From: Sulfurimonas gotlandica GD1 | Lineage (GTDB): Bacteria > Campylobacterota > Campylobacteria > Campylobacterales > Sulfurimonadaceae | Assembly: GCF_000242915.1 (NCBI RefSeq) | Contig: NZ_AFRZ01000001.1 | Span: forward strand, 1,984,001 to 2,048,000 | Direction of reading: 5' to 3' | DNA: 64,000 bases | In this document: in pieces, positions 36,549 to 44,773 of the stretch | Layout: the number at the start of each line of letters is the position of its first letter | How positions within the stretch are numbered: the first letter of the stretch is position 1 | Position numbers and translations under genes: made by a program | Notes under the pieces: model-generated | What the model was told of the DNA's origin: nothing | What the model saw: only the letters and a program-made list of their open reading frames with translations | The model's database searches: none

Positions 36549-36934
36549 TTGAACCCTTTATATTCTTCATCTGTGTCTTCATCAAATGAAACTGCAAATT
36601 TCATATCTGGCCACTCTTGTTTTAATTTTTCATAATTAAATACTTTAGTGCCTAGTCTATGGAATGTGTTGCTAATCATTGCATATGGAATTTTATTTTC
36701 TTCTAACTTATCCATTAAATCCATTGCTTTTTTAAATGACAACTTATGTTCTTCTTTCCAAAACACTTCTTTTGCTGATTCATAAGGCATTTCATAGTGG
36801 TAAATCCAAAAATAACGCTTTTTTAATTTTGGATTTTCAATTATATTTGTAGAACTAATTCTTGTGCCTATCCAACCAAGGGTAGACAACTGTTCTTTTA
36901 AATATTCCTTGGTAACTTTTTCTGGACGTGTCAT
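36545..36934 (-). CDS. Hypothetical protein
   Basis: A 129-aa soluble, charged protein without a family that I can name. It has a tryptophan/tyrosine-rich centre (KKRYFWIYHYEMPYESAKEVFW) and an acidic C-terminus (DEDTDEEYKG). ATGA overlaps join it to both neighbours (the LRR gene upstream and the 167-aa gene downstream). Confidence 0.6.
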   Translation of the reverse strand: MTRPEKVTKEYLKEQLSTLGWIGTRISSTNIIENPKLKKRYFWIYHYEMPYESAKEVFWKEEHKLSFKKAMDLMDKLEENKIPYAMISNTFHRLGTKVFNYEKLKQEWPDMKFAVSFDEDTDEEYKGFK

Positions 36935-37425
36935 ATCAGTTTCCTATTTGTATTTTTTACACGATTCCATGAAGTATCTAATTTTTCTAATCCATCCATC
37001 GAGGATAAAAAACTAGGTAGTTGATTCATATGGTTCCACGATATGTTTAAGCTTTTCAGCGAGAGTAACTTTGCTATATCAGGAGGAAGCTTTTCTATAT
37101 GGTTTGATGATAAGTCCAATGTATGCAAGTTAAATAAGTTACCTATAGATGAAGGGATAGACGATAATAAATTTTTTGAAATATTTACAGACTCTAAATG
37201 AATTAATTTTCCTATAGAGTTAGGAAGATATTCAATTCCTTTTCCTGATGCATTGATGCATTGTAAACTTATTAAAGCTTCTTCGTAAGTTTGATAGTTA
37301 TGAGTATTACAAATCTGCATAACATCAGTGACATTATATTTGTCTGCCCACTCTAATACTTCATAAACCCATTGACTGTTTAAATCACTGTCTGTGATTA
37401 AATTTTTTATTTGATTTTTTTTCAT
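36931..37425 (-). CDS. Leucine-rich repeat protein
   Basis: A 164-aa protein with four bacterial LRR units of about 23 residues: LPNSIGKLIHLESVNISKN, IPSSIGNLFNLHTLDLSSN, LPPDIAKLLSLKSLNISWN, LPSFLSSMDGLEKLDTSWN. LRRs form a curved protein-binding surface. A short non-repeat N-terminal domain precedes them (residues 1-65). No signal peptide, so it is probably cytosolic. It is first in the compact operon down to 34033. It may be a recognition part of the set, but that is inference. Confidence 0.85.
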   Translation of the reverse strand: MKKNQIKNLITDSDLNSQWVYEVLEWADKYNVTDVMQICNTHNYQTYEEALISLQCINASGKGIEYLPNSIGKLIHLESVNISKNLLSSIPSSIGNLFNLHTLDLSSNHIEKLPPDIAKLLSLKSLNISWNHMNQLPSFLSSMDGLEKLDTSWNRVKNTNRKLI

Positions 37426-37647
37426 TTTCTCTCCTTTGTCTTCACATACAAATCAGCTTCGAAATAATTTCGCGAAAGATGGTAAAAATGGGATAAATTT
37501 GTAAATTCATATAATTATGTAACAATATGAATCATTTATGAAGCTAAAAAGTATATTTATAGGGTCAAAACTGTGCTTAAACATGACTTGTAATGAAGAA
37601 GTTGGAATATTTTTATAAAACTATAAGGTCCTCTCAATAAACACTTA

Positions 37648-37735
37648 TATTTGGAACAAGTAAAGCTGTTATAAATCTTGTTCCACAAAGACCTGAATTT
37701 TGGAACAACAACTTTTTTGCTCCAAAACTTACATA
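37648..37735 (+). repeat. Cassette palindrome B
   Basis: TATTTGGAACAAG...CTTGTTCCACAAAG forms a hairpin around TAAAGCTGTTATAAAT (loop shared with copy A), followed by TTTTGGAACAACAAC and TTGCTCCAAAACTTACAT. Long form, about 88 bp. It lies in a gap of about 400 bases (37426-37841) in which I see nothing else. Confidence 0.7.
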
Positions 37736-37841
37736 TCAAGAGAATAAACGTAAAAATTTTACTTTGAATCGAAAATCACAAAAGATTCGTATTCTAGGTT
37801 GTGATATAATTCAAAATACTGAAATAGAGGGTTTTGATATT

Positions 37842-38018
37842 ATGACTTATGGAGAATATTATTACCGTGTTAAGTATGATATGAAACTTGTAAATGGAAA
37901 CTGGGTATCAAAACCAGCTTATATGAAAATCCCTCGAAGAATGTCTAGAAAAGATGCTGCCATTTATTACACTGAAAAACTTAGAAAGTATTGGGACAAT
38001 ATAAAGGAAAATAAATAA
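37842..38018 (+). CDS. Small conserved protein, MTYGEY family (copy 1)
   Basis: A 58-aa protein starting MTYGEYYYRVKYDMKLVNG. An upstream in-frame ATG (37764) exists, but the ATG at 37842 is chosen because a paralogue at 43488-43658 starts at the same residue and a GAGGG site lies nearby. The two paralogues share KYDMKL, KIP-R-MSR and YYT-K-R-YW. No known family is recognised. Both sit between palindromes, so they may belong to the mobile unit. Confidence 0.65.
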   Translation: MTYGEYYYRVKYDMKLVNGNWVSKPAYMKIPRRMSRKDAAIYYTEKLRKYWDNIKENK

Positions 38019-38027
38019 GTATTTTTC

Positions 38028-38059
38028 AAAAAAGTTCCAAAACCTACAGGTTTGATAAC
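38028..38059 (+). repeat. Cassette palindrome C (right arm only)
   Basis: AAGTTCCAAAACCTACAGGTTTGATAAC. It matches the right-hand arm of the family (GTTCCAAAAGGTACAGGTT). The left arm is missing or eroded. It follows the small MTYGEY gene by 9 bases. Confidence 0.55.
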
Positions 38060-38110
38060 TCTCAAATTACACTCTACCATGGTTCTTTTATAATAACTTG
38101 TGAAGGTCTA

Positions 38111-38614
38111 TTATTTTATCTTTTGTTTATTTAAAAATATTTTTTCACTGGCGATTGTGTGGTTAACTCTTGGCTTGCACCAAAAACTGTTTTGTTTGGA
38201 GTGTGGCTTTGAATTATCAACTCTTCTTAGTGAGCAACCTTCTTCAAATAAAGTAGATGTATCATTATGAAAATTTTTAAATTCTTTCCATTCGGAGCAA
38301 AGTACTCCTTTTTCTTTTAATGTTTGCCACCTATTGTAAAGTCTGCTATCACATAATCCATGCTTTATTTTATTAACACTAAGATTTTTATCTCTACAGT
38401 ACTGGCATCCTTTAGTATTACCAGATAGTAAATTAGATGATGAGACTATAGATGATTTTTTACATTTATTGCAAATCACATTCCACATTGCATGCGTATT
38501 ATTTACATGACTAAATTCCTTAATCAATAAATTCCCAAAAGTTTTATTGGTTAAATCTTTTCTTACACTCATATTATATTTCCTAAAAATTGTATGTATG
38601 TCGTGCTTAGGCAT
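38111..38614 (-). CDS. Phage-type zinc-ribbon protein (AP2/HNH-associated type)
   Basis: A 167-aa protein. The first part, KDLTNKTFGNLLIKEF...MWNVICNKCKKSSIVSSSNLLSGNTKGCQYC, matches the short domain with two CxxC pairs seen at the start of phage AP2/HNH homing-type proteins (DLTGxxFGxLxV...SCGC). It is followed by HGLCDSRLYNRWQTLK, also typical. A complete HNH nuclease domain is not visible, so it may be truncated or only a DNA-binding piece. Confidence 0.65.
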   Translation of the reverse strand: MPKHDIHTIFRKYNMSVRKDLTNKTFGNLLIKEFSHVNNTHAMWNVICNKCKKSSIVSSSNLLSGNTKGCQYCRDKNLSVNKIKHGLCDSRLYNRWQTLKEKGVLCSEWKEFKNFHNDTSTLFEEGCSLRRVDNSKPHSKQNSFWCKPRVNHTIASEKIFLNKQKIK

Positions 38615-38775
38615 TTCTTTTATTATAAACTATTGTACTGAAAAACTACTCGCTAACCTATTTAATATTAAGGATAGGCTTGTTCCTAAAAGAACAGATT
38701 TTTGAACTTAATCAATTTTTTAATTATAAAGTTTGAAGATGAAAATACTCGATGATGATTTGCTTAGTTATAAGA

Positions 38776-40059
38776 TTAAATATTATGTATAATTACCTTA
38801 TTCCGTCCAGTATCTTTAGCTTCATACAATGCTTCATCAGATACTTTAAGAAGTGCATTTATATCTATACTTTTACCATAGGCTATACCTAAGGATACTG
38901 TATATTTTAAACTTATATCATCTACTTTTATTTCATTATTTTCAAAATTACTACGTATCTTTTCAAATAAATGTTTTGTATCCTCTAGAGATATATCTTC
39001 AAGTAAAATACAATATTCTTCTCCACCAAACCTAGCCACTAAATCAGATGTTCTTAACGTTTTGTCTAAAATTATTGCTATTTCTTGAATAGCAACATCT
39101 CCAACATCATGACCATAAGTATCATTCACATTTTTAAAAAGGTCAATATCCAAGGTCGCTACGGCTACTTCTTTATCTTTACGTTGATTTTTATTAAGTA
39201 TTGCTTTACTAGATTCAAAGAAGTATCTTCTATTATAGGAACCTGTTAAAAAATCTTTATTTGCTAAATCCTTTGTTTGCTTGAAAAGTTCTAGGGTGTC
39301 TAAGTTTGAATGTACTCGCACATTTAATTCTTCAAATTTATGTGGTTTACTTATAAAGTCATTTGCACCTTCTTTAATGAAGTCCGATAAAATATTGAGT
39401 TCTTCTGAAGCACTAAGTGCAATAATTGATAAAACATCTTTATCATACTTTTGTCTTAACTTTATTGTTAGCTCAACCCCGTCCATATTTGGCATATTGT
39501 AATCTGTCAAAATCAAAGAAATATTATTATCAGGATTATCCATAATAGCAAGAGCCTCTTTACCATCTTCTGCTTCAAGTACATTAATACGTAGTTTTTC
39601 TAAGTCAGTTCTAAAGGCATTTCTAGAGACTTTAGAATCATCCACGACAAGAGCTGTTGTTTCATAATTACGTAAAACCTTCTTTACAAAATTTGATACA
39701 TACTCGATACTATTCATAGAGTCTTTTTTAGTGTAATCTAAAACATCTTTTTTTAATAATAAAGCTTTTACATCATCATTATCGACTGTTGATAAAACAA
39801 TAGTAGGTATTTTATGTGTACTTGTTAATAATACTGCTTGCCCTGATTTACAATCTGGTAAGTTTAAATCAACAACAGCTACATAAATATCTTTATGCTC
39901 TTTTCTAATAATCTTACTAGCTTCAGTAAAAGTTTCAGCTTTGAGTATCTCAAAATTATGTACACACTTACCTGCAATACATCGAAAAATTTCACTTTCT
40001 AAAGCATTTAAAATTGTTTTACTATCATCTATTAATAATATTTTAATTGTTTTTTTCAT
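38776..40059 (-). CDS. REC-REC-GGDEF response regulator (diguanylate cyclase)
   Basis: A 427-aa PleD-like protein. REC 1 about residues 5-120 (phosphorylatable Asp in VVDLNLPD), REC 2 about 130-255 (LTDYNMPNMDG with DD in VVDDSKVS), GGDEF about 265-427 with the intact site RFGGEEYCILL near 346. PleD-type proteins dimerise through REC domains upon phosphorylation and make c-di-GMP. It lies between palindromes C and E and next to the HD-GYP gene at 40333, an opposing enzyme pair. Confidence 0.92.
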   Translation of the reverse strand: MKKTIKILLIDDSKTILNALESEIFRCIAGKCVHNFEILKAETFTEASKIIRKEHKDIYVAVVDLNLPDCKSGQAVLLTSTHKIPTIVLSTVDNDDVKALLLKKDVLDYTKKDSMNSIEYVSNFVKKVLRNYETTALVVDDSKVSRNAFRTDLEKLRINVLEAEDGKEALAIMDNPDNNISLILTDYNMPNMDGVELTIKLRQKYDKDVLSIIALSASEELNILSDFIKEGANDFISKPHKFEELNVRVHSNLDTLELFKQTKDLANKDFLTGSYNRRYFFESSKAILNKNQRKDKEVAVATLDIDLFKNVNDTYGHDVGDVAIQEIAIILDKTLRTSDLVARFGGEEYCILLEDISLEDTKHLFEKIRSNFENNEIKVDDISLKYTVSLGIAYGKSIDINALLKVSDEALYEAKDTGRNKVIIHNI

Positions 40060-40151
40060 ATATTCTCATAATCACAAGATTTTTACTACTATCATTAGTA
40101 TACAGCTTAAATGTTTAATGTTAAATTTTTCATGCGATAAAAAGTTTAAAT

Positions 40152-40221
40152 ACCTCTAGGTTTTGGAACAACTATTTCGCAATATTGAAAAATGAAGGAA
40201 AAGTTCCAAAAGGTACTGGTT
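40152..40221 (+). repeat. Cassette palindrome E
   Basis: ACCTCTAGGTTTTGGAAC and GTTCCAAAAGGTACTGGTT are inverted arms with a mostly unrelated 30-base centre. Short form, 70 bp. It lies between the GGDEF and the HD-GYP genes. Confidence 0.75.
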
Positions 40222-40332
40222 GTGGAGATTTCTAGACCATAAAATAAACTGTGTAAACCAACTTATTACCCATTAATCACTTGGTATTTTAGGATATATA
40301 TGGCAGTTCCAGTATTCTGAGCTAAATTATGA

Positions 40333-42528
40333 TTATATTACATCTTTATATTTATCACGTATAGCTATAAACTTCTCTTTATTATCTAAAAATAAATCAG
40401 CGAGTTTAGGATCAAAGTGTTTTCCTTTTTCTTCTTCAAAAAGATTAAAAATACGCTCATCATCCCAAGCTTTTTTATAACATCTATCACTACCCAGTGC
40501 ATCAAAGACATCTGCTATTGCAGTGATTCTTCCATAAATATGAATTTTTTCTCCAACAATAGCATTTGGATATCCAGAACCATCCCATTTTTCATGATGA
40601 CTATACGAAACCATCGCCGCAGCTTTTAAAATTGGTCTTTTTGATTCTTTTAATATGTTATATCCTATCTTAGCATGACTTCTCATAACTATCCACTCAT
40701 CATCATCAAGTTTACCAGGTTTTTTAAGTATGCTGTCTGGAATAGCCACTTTTCCAATATCGTGCATAGGTGAAGCTGAATATAATAATTCTGCTTTTTC
40801 AGTGCTTAGACCTGCTAAAAGTGCTAAAGTTCTTGAATACTCTGCTACACGTTTTACATGGAAACCTGTCTCTTTAGAACGGCTCTCTCCAACTTCACCC
40901 ATTTTATGAATAATCTCTTTTTGAGTATTCTCCATCTCTGTATGCATATTGACTATGTCAGTTACATCATGTCTAATAGCTAGGTATTCAGTAATATTTT
41001 CATTATTATCAATAATAGGAATTATTGTACTTTCTACGTTATAAGTACTTCCATCTTTTGCTCTATTTTTAAGTTGTCCATGCCACACTTTACCATCAGT
41101 TATCGTTTTCCATAAATCTAAATAAAGTTCTTTAGGATTATCTGGATGTTTAACTAAACTATGTGATTGCCCAATTAGTTCTTCTTTAGAGTAGCCTGAT
41201 ATTTCACAGAACTTATTATTCGCATAAGTGATTTTTCCTTTTGTATCTGCACGAGATAGTATATTGCTTTCATCTATTGCTCTTTGATATTCTTGTGAAA
41301 TCTTATATGCTTCACTAAAATTATCATTTGATATATTAAGGTTTGTTTCTAACTCTGATTTGATATTTTCTAACTCTGTAATATCTGTTCTGATACCGAT
41401 ATACTCTACTATATTGCCATCATAATCAACTATTGGATTAATAACAGTATTTACCCAATAGTAGCCACCATCTTTAGTTTTATTTTTTACTTTTCCAAAC
41501 CATGGTTTTTTATCTTCAATTGTTTTCCACATTTCTTCAAAAGTAGATTTAGGCATATCAGGATGTCTAACCATATTATGATTTTTACCAACAAGCTCTT
41601 CTATTTTATATCCAGAAATGTCACAAAATTTATCATTCACAAAAGTTATAATTCCTTTTGTATTTGTTTTTGAAACAATACTACTTCTGTCTACTGCATC
41701 TTTATAATCATTAAGAATTTGTTGTCTACAAAGTATATCTCTATTTCGTCTGTCAGATTTAATTTCAATATCAGCTTTTAAAATAAGTTCTTCTGCATTA
41801 AAAGGTTTGTGTATAAAATCAGATGCACCTGCTTTTAAACTATCTCTAACAAGTTCAGCTGTACTAGAACCTGATAACATAATAACAGGTATGTCAGAAA
41901 AATTTTTGTTTTTTCTTATTCTTTTTAAAAGTTCCAGACCATTTATTCCAGGTAACTGCATGTCTAAAATGATTAGGTTTACATGATGAGATTCTAACTT
42001 TTCCAATCCAACTTCAGCACTTATGGCATGGATTATATTGTAGTTTCTTACTCCTAAAAGCTTACCAATATATGTTTGTAAAAAACTAGAATCATCTACA
42101 ACAAGTATGTTGCTGTTTTTATTAAGTTCTAATTCTTTAATTGTTTTGCTTATATCAGATACACCACTATTAAAGTATTTATCCTTTACTATATAGTCTA
42201 AAATACCATTTTTAAAAAGGTCTTCTCTTTGTTCAACATCTGTTTCTGCAGTTAGAATAATTATTTTTGCTTTTGTTAGATACTCAGTTTCATCCAGTAG
42301 TTTTAAACCTGAACCATCAGGTAAATTTAAATCAAGTAAAACAAAATCATATTCTTTTAGCTTTACCTTATCTGTAGCTTCTTTTACAGTAAATGCTTGG
42401 TCACATGAATAATGAAACCTTGATAATGTCTTTAGTACAGAATTGTTAATAAATTCGGTATCTTCAACAATCAATATTTTATATTTTTCATTACTGGGTA
42501 ATTCAATTAGAGTATCACAATTTAGCAT
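40333..42528 (-). CDS. REC-REC-PAS-PAS-HD-GYP response regulator (c-di-GMP phosphodiesterase)
   Basis: A 731-aa protein. REC 1 about 12-130 (LLDLNLPDGSG), REC 2 about 138-260 (ILDMQLPGINGLELL), PAS/PAC about 275-395 and 420-520 (both with G-x-I-T-x-x-N-x-K-F-C-x-I-S-G-Y), HD-GYP about 545-731. The HD-GYP site is complete: HDIGKVAIPDSIL near 588 and HHEKWDGSGYPN near 642-652. It should degrade c-di-GMP in answer to two phosphorylation inputs and a PAS ligand. No kinase is adjacent. Confidence 0.92.
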   Translation of the reverse strand: MLNCDTLIELPSNEKYKILIVEDTEFINNSVLKTLSRFHYSCDQAFTVKEATDKVKLKEYDFVLLDLNLPDGSGLKLLDETEYLTKAKIIILTAETDVEQREDLFKNGILDYIVKDKYFNSGVSDISKTIKELELNKNSNILVVDDSSFLQTYIGKLLGVRNYNIIHAISAEVGLEKLESHHVNLIILDMQLPGINGLELLKRIRKNKNFSDIPVIMLSGSSTAELVRDSLKAGASDFIHKPFNAEELILKADIEIKSDRRNRDILCRQQILNDYKDAVDRSSIVSKTNTKGIITFVNDKFCDISGYKIEELVGKNHNMVRHPDMPKSTFEEMWKTIEDKKPWFGKVKNKTKDGGYYWVNTVINPIVDYDGNIVEYIGIRTDITELENIKSELETNLNISNDNFSEAYKISQEYQRAIDESNILSRADTKGKITYANNKFCEISGYSKEELIGQSHSLVKHPDNPKELYLDLWKTITDGKVWHGQLKNRAKDGSTYNVESTIIPIIDNNENITEYLAIRHDVTDIVNMHTEMENTQKEIIHKMGEVGESRSKETGFHVKRVAEYSRTLALLAGLSTEKAELLYSASPMHDIGKVAIPDSILKKPGKLDDDEWIVMRSHAKIGYNILKESKRPILKAAAMVSYSHHEKWDGSGYPNAIVGEKIHIYGRITAIADVFDALGSDRCYKKAWDDERIFNLFEEEKGKHFDPKLADLFLDNKEKFIAIRDKYKDVI

Positions 42529-42735
42529 TTTAAGTCCTAATTTATCTATTCGCTTATTTTAAAATAAACTTATCACACTTATATAATATTATGATATTCT
42601 ATCTTTTATAACTTAAAAATAATTCATGTAGTTTATTTATTTTTTTTAAAACTCTGTAAATACTGTATTTAGTGCTATTATCTAGTCTACCAAGTTAGCT
42701 ACAGTATTCGAAGCCATACTAAATTTAAACCTCAT

Positions 42736-42811
42736 AACCTCTAAGTTTTGGAGCAAATTTTAGTAACGGAAATATTGTTCCAAATAGAGTTGAATTTTGG
42801 AACAATATTTT
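42736..42811 (+). repeat. Cassette palindrome F
   Basis: AACCTCTAAGTTTTGGAGCA, then the conserved centre TTTTAGTAACGGAAATATTGTTCCAAATAG, then TGAATTTTGGAACAATATTTT. The inner arms give a 15-bp stem (AAATATTGTTCCAAA). The outer right arm is lost. It starts 5 bases after the recombinase stop, so it may also end that transcript. Confidence 0.75.
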
Positions 42812-42816
42812 ATGGG

Positions 42817-43380
42817 CTACTTCTTTTTAGCTACATCTTTAATAGCTCTATAAATCGTATTACGAGCAACATGAAAAAACTTTGAAAGCCATGCAACAGA
42901 CTTTCCTTTTTCGTGCTGTTTGCATATGACCTTTTTATCCTTGAAAGATAAAATAGCTCTTCTTCCAAACTGAACACCTTTTCTTTTTGCAGCCTCAATA
43001 CCTTCTTTAACACGTTCATTTATTAAATCACGTTCAAACTCTGCAATAGCACCTAACATGGTAAATAATAATCTTCCTGCTGGTGTTGTAGTATCAATGT
43101 TCTGTTGAATGACTTTGAGATTAACATTTTTATCTTCTAAAAACTTAGCAATATTCTGAAGGTCTATTACAGACCTTGCTAATCTATCAAGCTTTGTAAT
43201 AAATAGGATATCTCCCTCTCGAACGAAATCCATCATGACATTAAACTGTTGACGATCAGCTTTATTTTTACCAGATTTTTTTTCAGAGAAAATCTTTACA
43301 CAGCCAGCATCTTTAAGTTGATCAATTTGATTCTCAAGATTTTGGCTGGAAGTTGAAACTCTTGCATAACCTACATACAT
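42817..43380 (-). CDS. Serine recombinase, resolvase/invertase family
   Basis: A 187-aa Tn3-resolvase/Hin-type enzyme. The catalytic serine is in YARVSTSSQ (S9), and the arginine-rich active site follows as KLDRLARSVIDL with the conserved TKLDRLAR. The dimerisation helix is TMLGAIAEFERDLINERVKEGI, and a C-terminal helix-turn-helix (about residues 148-185) contains VAWLSKFFHVARNTIYRAI. It cuts and rejoins DNA at short palindromic-core sites. Palindrome F follows its stop immediately. Whether it acts on the island's repeats is a guess. Confidence 0.94.
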   Translation of the reverse strand: MYVGYARVSTSSQNLENQIDQLKDAGCVKIFSEKKSGKNKADRQQFNVMMDFVREGDILFITKLDRLARSVIDLQNIAKFLEDKNVNLKVIQQNIDTTTPAGRLLFTMLGAIAEFERDLINERVKEGIEAAKRKGVQFGRRAILSFKDKKVICKQHEKGKSVAWLSKFFHVARNTIYRAIKDVAKKK

Positions 43381-43444
43381 AATAAATCCTTTTTATTGAA
43401 CTTACTATTTATCGCATATATTATGAAGAATTGTAAAGGGTAGG

Positions 43445-43465
43445 TTTGCTCCACAAGGTACAGGC
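43445..43465 (+). repeat. Cassette palindrome G (right arm only)
   Basis: TTGCTCCACAAGGTACAGGCT: the right-hand arm of the family, identical to copy A over GCTCCACAAGGTACAG. The left arm is absent. It lies 22 bases after the stop of the small gene at 43488. Confidence 0.55.
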
Positions 43466-43487
43466 TAGAAGAATATAAATATTGTAT

Positions 43488-43658
43488 TTATATGTCAAAC
43501 TTCTTCCAATACTCTCTAAATTTAAGTGTGTAATATTTATCGGCCTCTTCTCTAGACATTCTAATTGGTATCTTTATATTTGGCTTATTAGCCTTCCATA
43601 CACCATCTTTTAATTTCATGTCATACTTAACTTGATAGTGATACTCGCCATATGTCAT
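43488..43658 (-). CDS. Small conserved protein, MTYGEY family (copy 2)
   Basis: A 56-aa protein: MTYGEYHYQVKYDMKLKDG, then IKIPIRMSREEADKYYT and REYWKKFDI at the C-terminus. It is a clear paralogue of the plus-strand gene at 37842-38018, about 55-60% identical by eye. Because both copies stay open and conserve the same residues, they are probably real genes. Function unknown. Confidence 0.65.
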   Translation of the reverse strand: MTYGEYHYQVKYDMKLKDGVWKANKPNIKIPIRMSREEADKYYTLKFREYWKKFDI

Positions 43659-43750
43659 GTAAATTCCTATAAAAAAATTCAGATGAATTATAACATTTCT
43701 CTATTATTTACAATTGTATCTGTCGTTATATGTATTTTTGAACAATTATA

Positions 43751-43779
43751 CTTGCTCCACAAAGTACAGGTTTAGTAAC
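43751..43779 (+). repeat. Cassette palindrome H (right arm only)
   Basis: CTTGCTCCACAAAGTACAGGTTTAGTAAC, right-hand arm of the family. It runs directly into the IS-end-like repeat at 43780. Confidence 0.55.
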
Positions 43780-43805
43780 TGTCTAGTTTATAAGGGACAT
43801 TCCAC
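43780..43805 (+). repeat. IS-end-like 26-bp repeat, copy 2
   Basis: TGTCTAGTTTATAAGGGACATTCCAC, one base different from copy 3. In this orientation its outer (TGGAATG) end faces right. It joins palindrome H without spacing. Confidence 0.7.
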
Positions 43806-43848
43806 ATCATTGAAATCTATAGAAATACCTTCTATTGTAAGGGTTAGG

Positions 43849-44001
43849 ATGACAAAAAAATATGCCATAAATGCTTATGCAGCATGTGATGGAGTGTTAA
43901 GTGATAAAAAATTGAATAGATTGGCAAAAATAATCACCAATATGCAATCAATGGAGAAGCAAATCACAAAGCTCTCAAAAACAAAAGTAAAGTTGCTATA
44001 G
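43849..44001 (+). CDS. Possible small protein or gene remnant
   Basis: A 50-aa frame (MTKKYAINAYAACDGVLSDKKL...) with TAAGGG before the ATG. It is basic and helical without a known family. Other short frames follow with no gap (for example 44002-44097), which suggests the debris of a longer gene. From 44098 to 44197 I see only an AT-rich leader. Confidence 0.3.
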   Translation: MTKKYAINAYAACDGVLSDKKLNRLAKIITNMQSMEKQITKLSKTKVKLL

Positions 44002-44197
44002 ATGCAAGTCTTATCAAGAGCTAAGCAAGTAAAAGTGGGCTTGTGGAAGGACAGAGTAGAAGAAATAGAGTGTTTAGATGAAGCTAGGAATGAATAGTTT
44101 ATTTATGAAGAACTAATTTACCATAAGCTATGATATTACTACTACTAAAACAAAAGATATGTGTGAATAATATGAGTGATATTACAAAGGAAGACAG

Positions 44198-44680
44198 ATG
44201 AACATTGATATAGATGGTGATAACATTAATTTAGAAGAGTCTCAAGAAGATTTACAACGGATGAAAAACCTTTATTATAATAATGATATAGATGCAGACA
44301 AGATTGACTTAGATAAGTATTCAGAAGATTTATATAAATTTTATTTTTTTCTTACGAAGCGACATTATCCAGATGAAATATTTCAAGTTGAAGGTATTAG
44401 TGAGTCGGAACTAAGAGAGATAACAGAAGAAAGTATAAAAAATAATAAAAAGGATATCTATTATGCATTTAAAGTTATAAAAACACTTCAGAATGCTGCT
44501 AGAATACTAGAAGAAGAAGCTTATACTCCTGAAATGAGAAACTATTTTGCTGTTACATATAGATATTTATATGAGTGTTTTTCTTTTGATAGTGCAAATG
44601 AAATTGATGAAAAAGAGTATGAACTATTTAAATATAATTTCAAAGAATTTAATGATTCGCATGAGGGTATATATTTTTAA
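44198..44680 (+). CDS. Hypothetical acidic protein
   Basis: A 160-aa, strongly acidic, helical protein without membrane segments. It starts MNIDIDGDNINLEESQEDL and has a weak internal similarity (NNDIDADKIDLDKYSEDLYK repeats the opening pattern). AAGGAAG precedes the ATG. Acidic single-gene cargo can be an immunity or anti-defence protein, but nothing specific supports this. It sits between two IS-end-like repeats (43780 and 44794). Confidence 0.6.
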   Translation: MNIDIDGDNINLEESQEDLQRMKNLYYNNDIDADKIDLDKYSEDLYKFYFFLTKRHYPDEIFQVEGISESELREITEESIKNNKKDIYYAFKVIKTLQNAARILEEEAYTPEMRNYFAVTYRYLYECFSFDSANEIDEKEYELFKYNFKEFNDSHEGIYF

Positions 44681-44773
44681 CAATATCAAAGGCGAATTTA
44701 ATTATAAAGTAACGAAAGAGCCTAAGAAAGAGAGTGTAAATCTAACTGTGTAAACCCACCTTCTATTCCTAAA

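Noticed and set aside
38680-38707. Another palindrome copy (TTGTTCCTAAAAGAACAG...)
   Set aside because: Only the GTTCC/GAAC core is shared; arms and tail are missing. Could be chance in AT-rich DNA.
42736-42811. Palindromes as ordinary terminators
   Set aside because: Some copies follow stops, but most lack a T-run, lie also upstream of genes, and keep sequence (not just pairing) in arms and centre.
44002-44097. 31-aa frame after the small gene at 43849
   Set aside because: Starts without a ribosome site right after a stop and resembles nothing; taken as gene debris.
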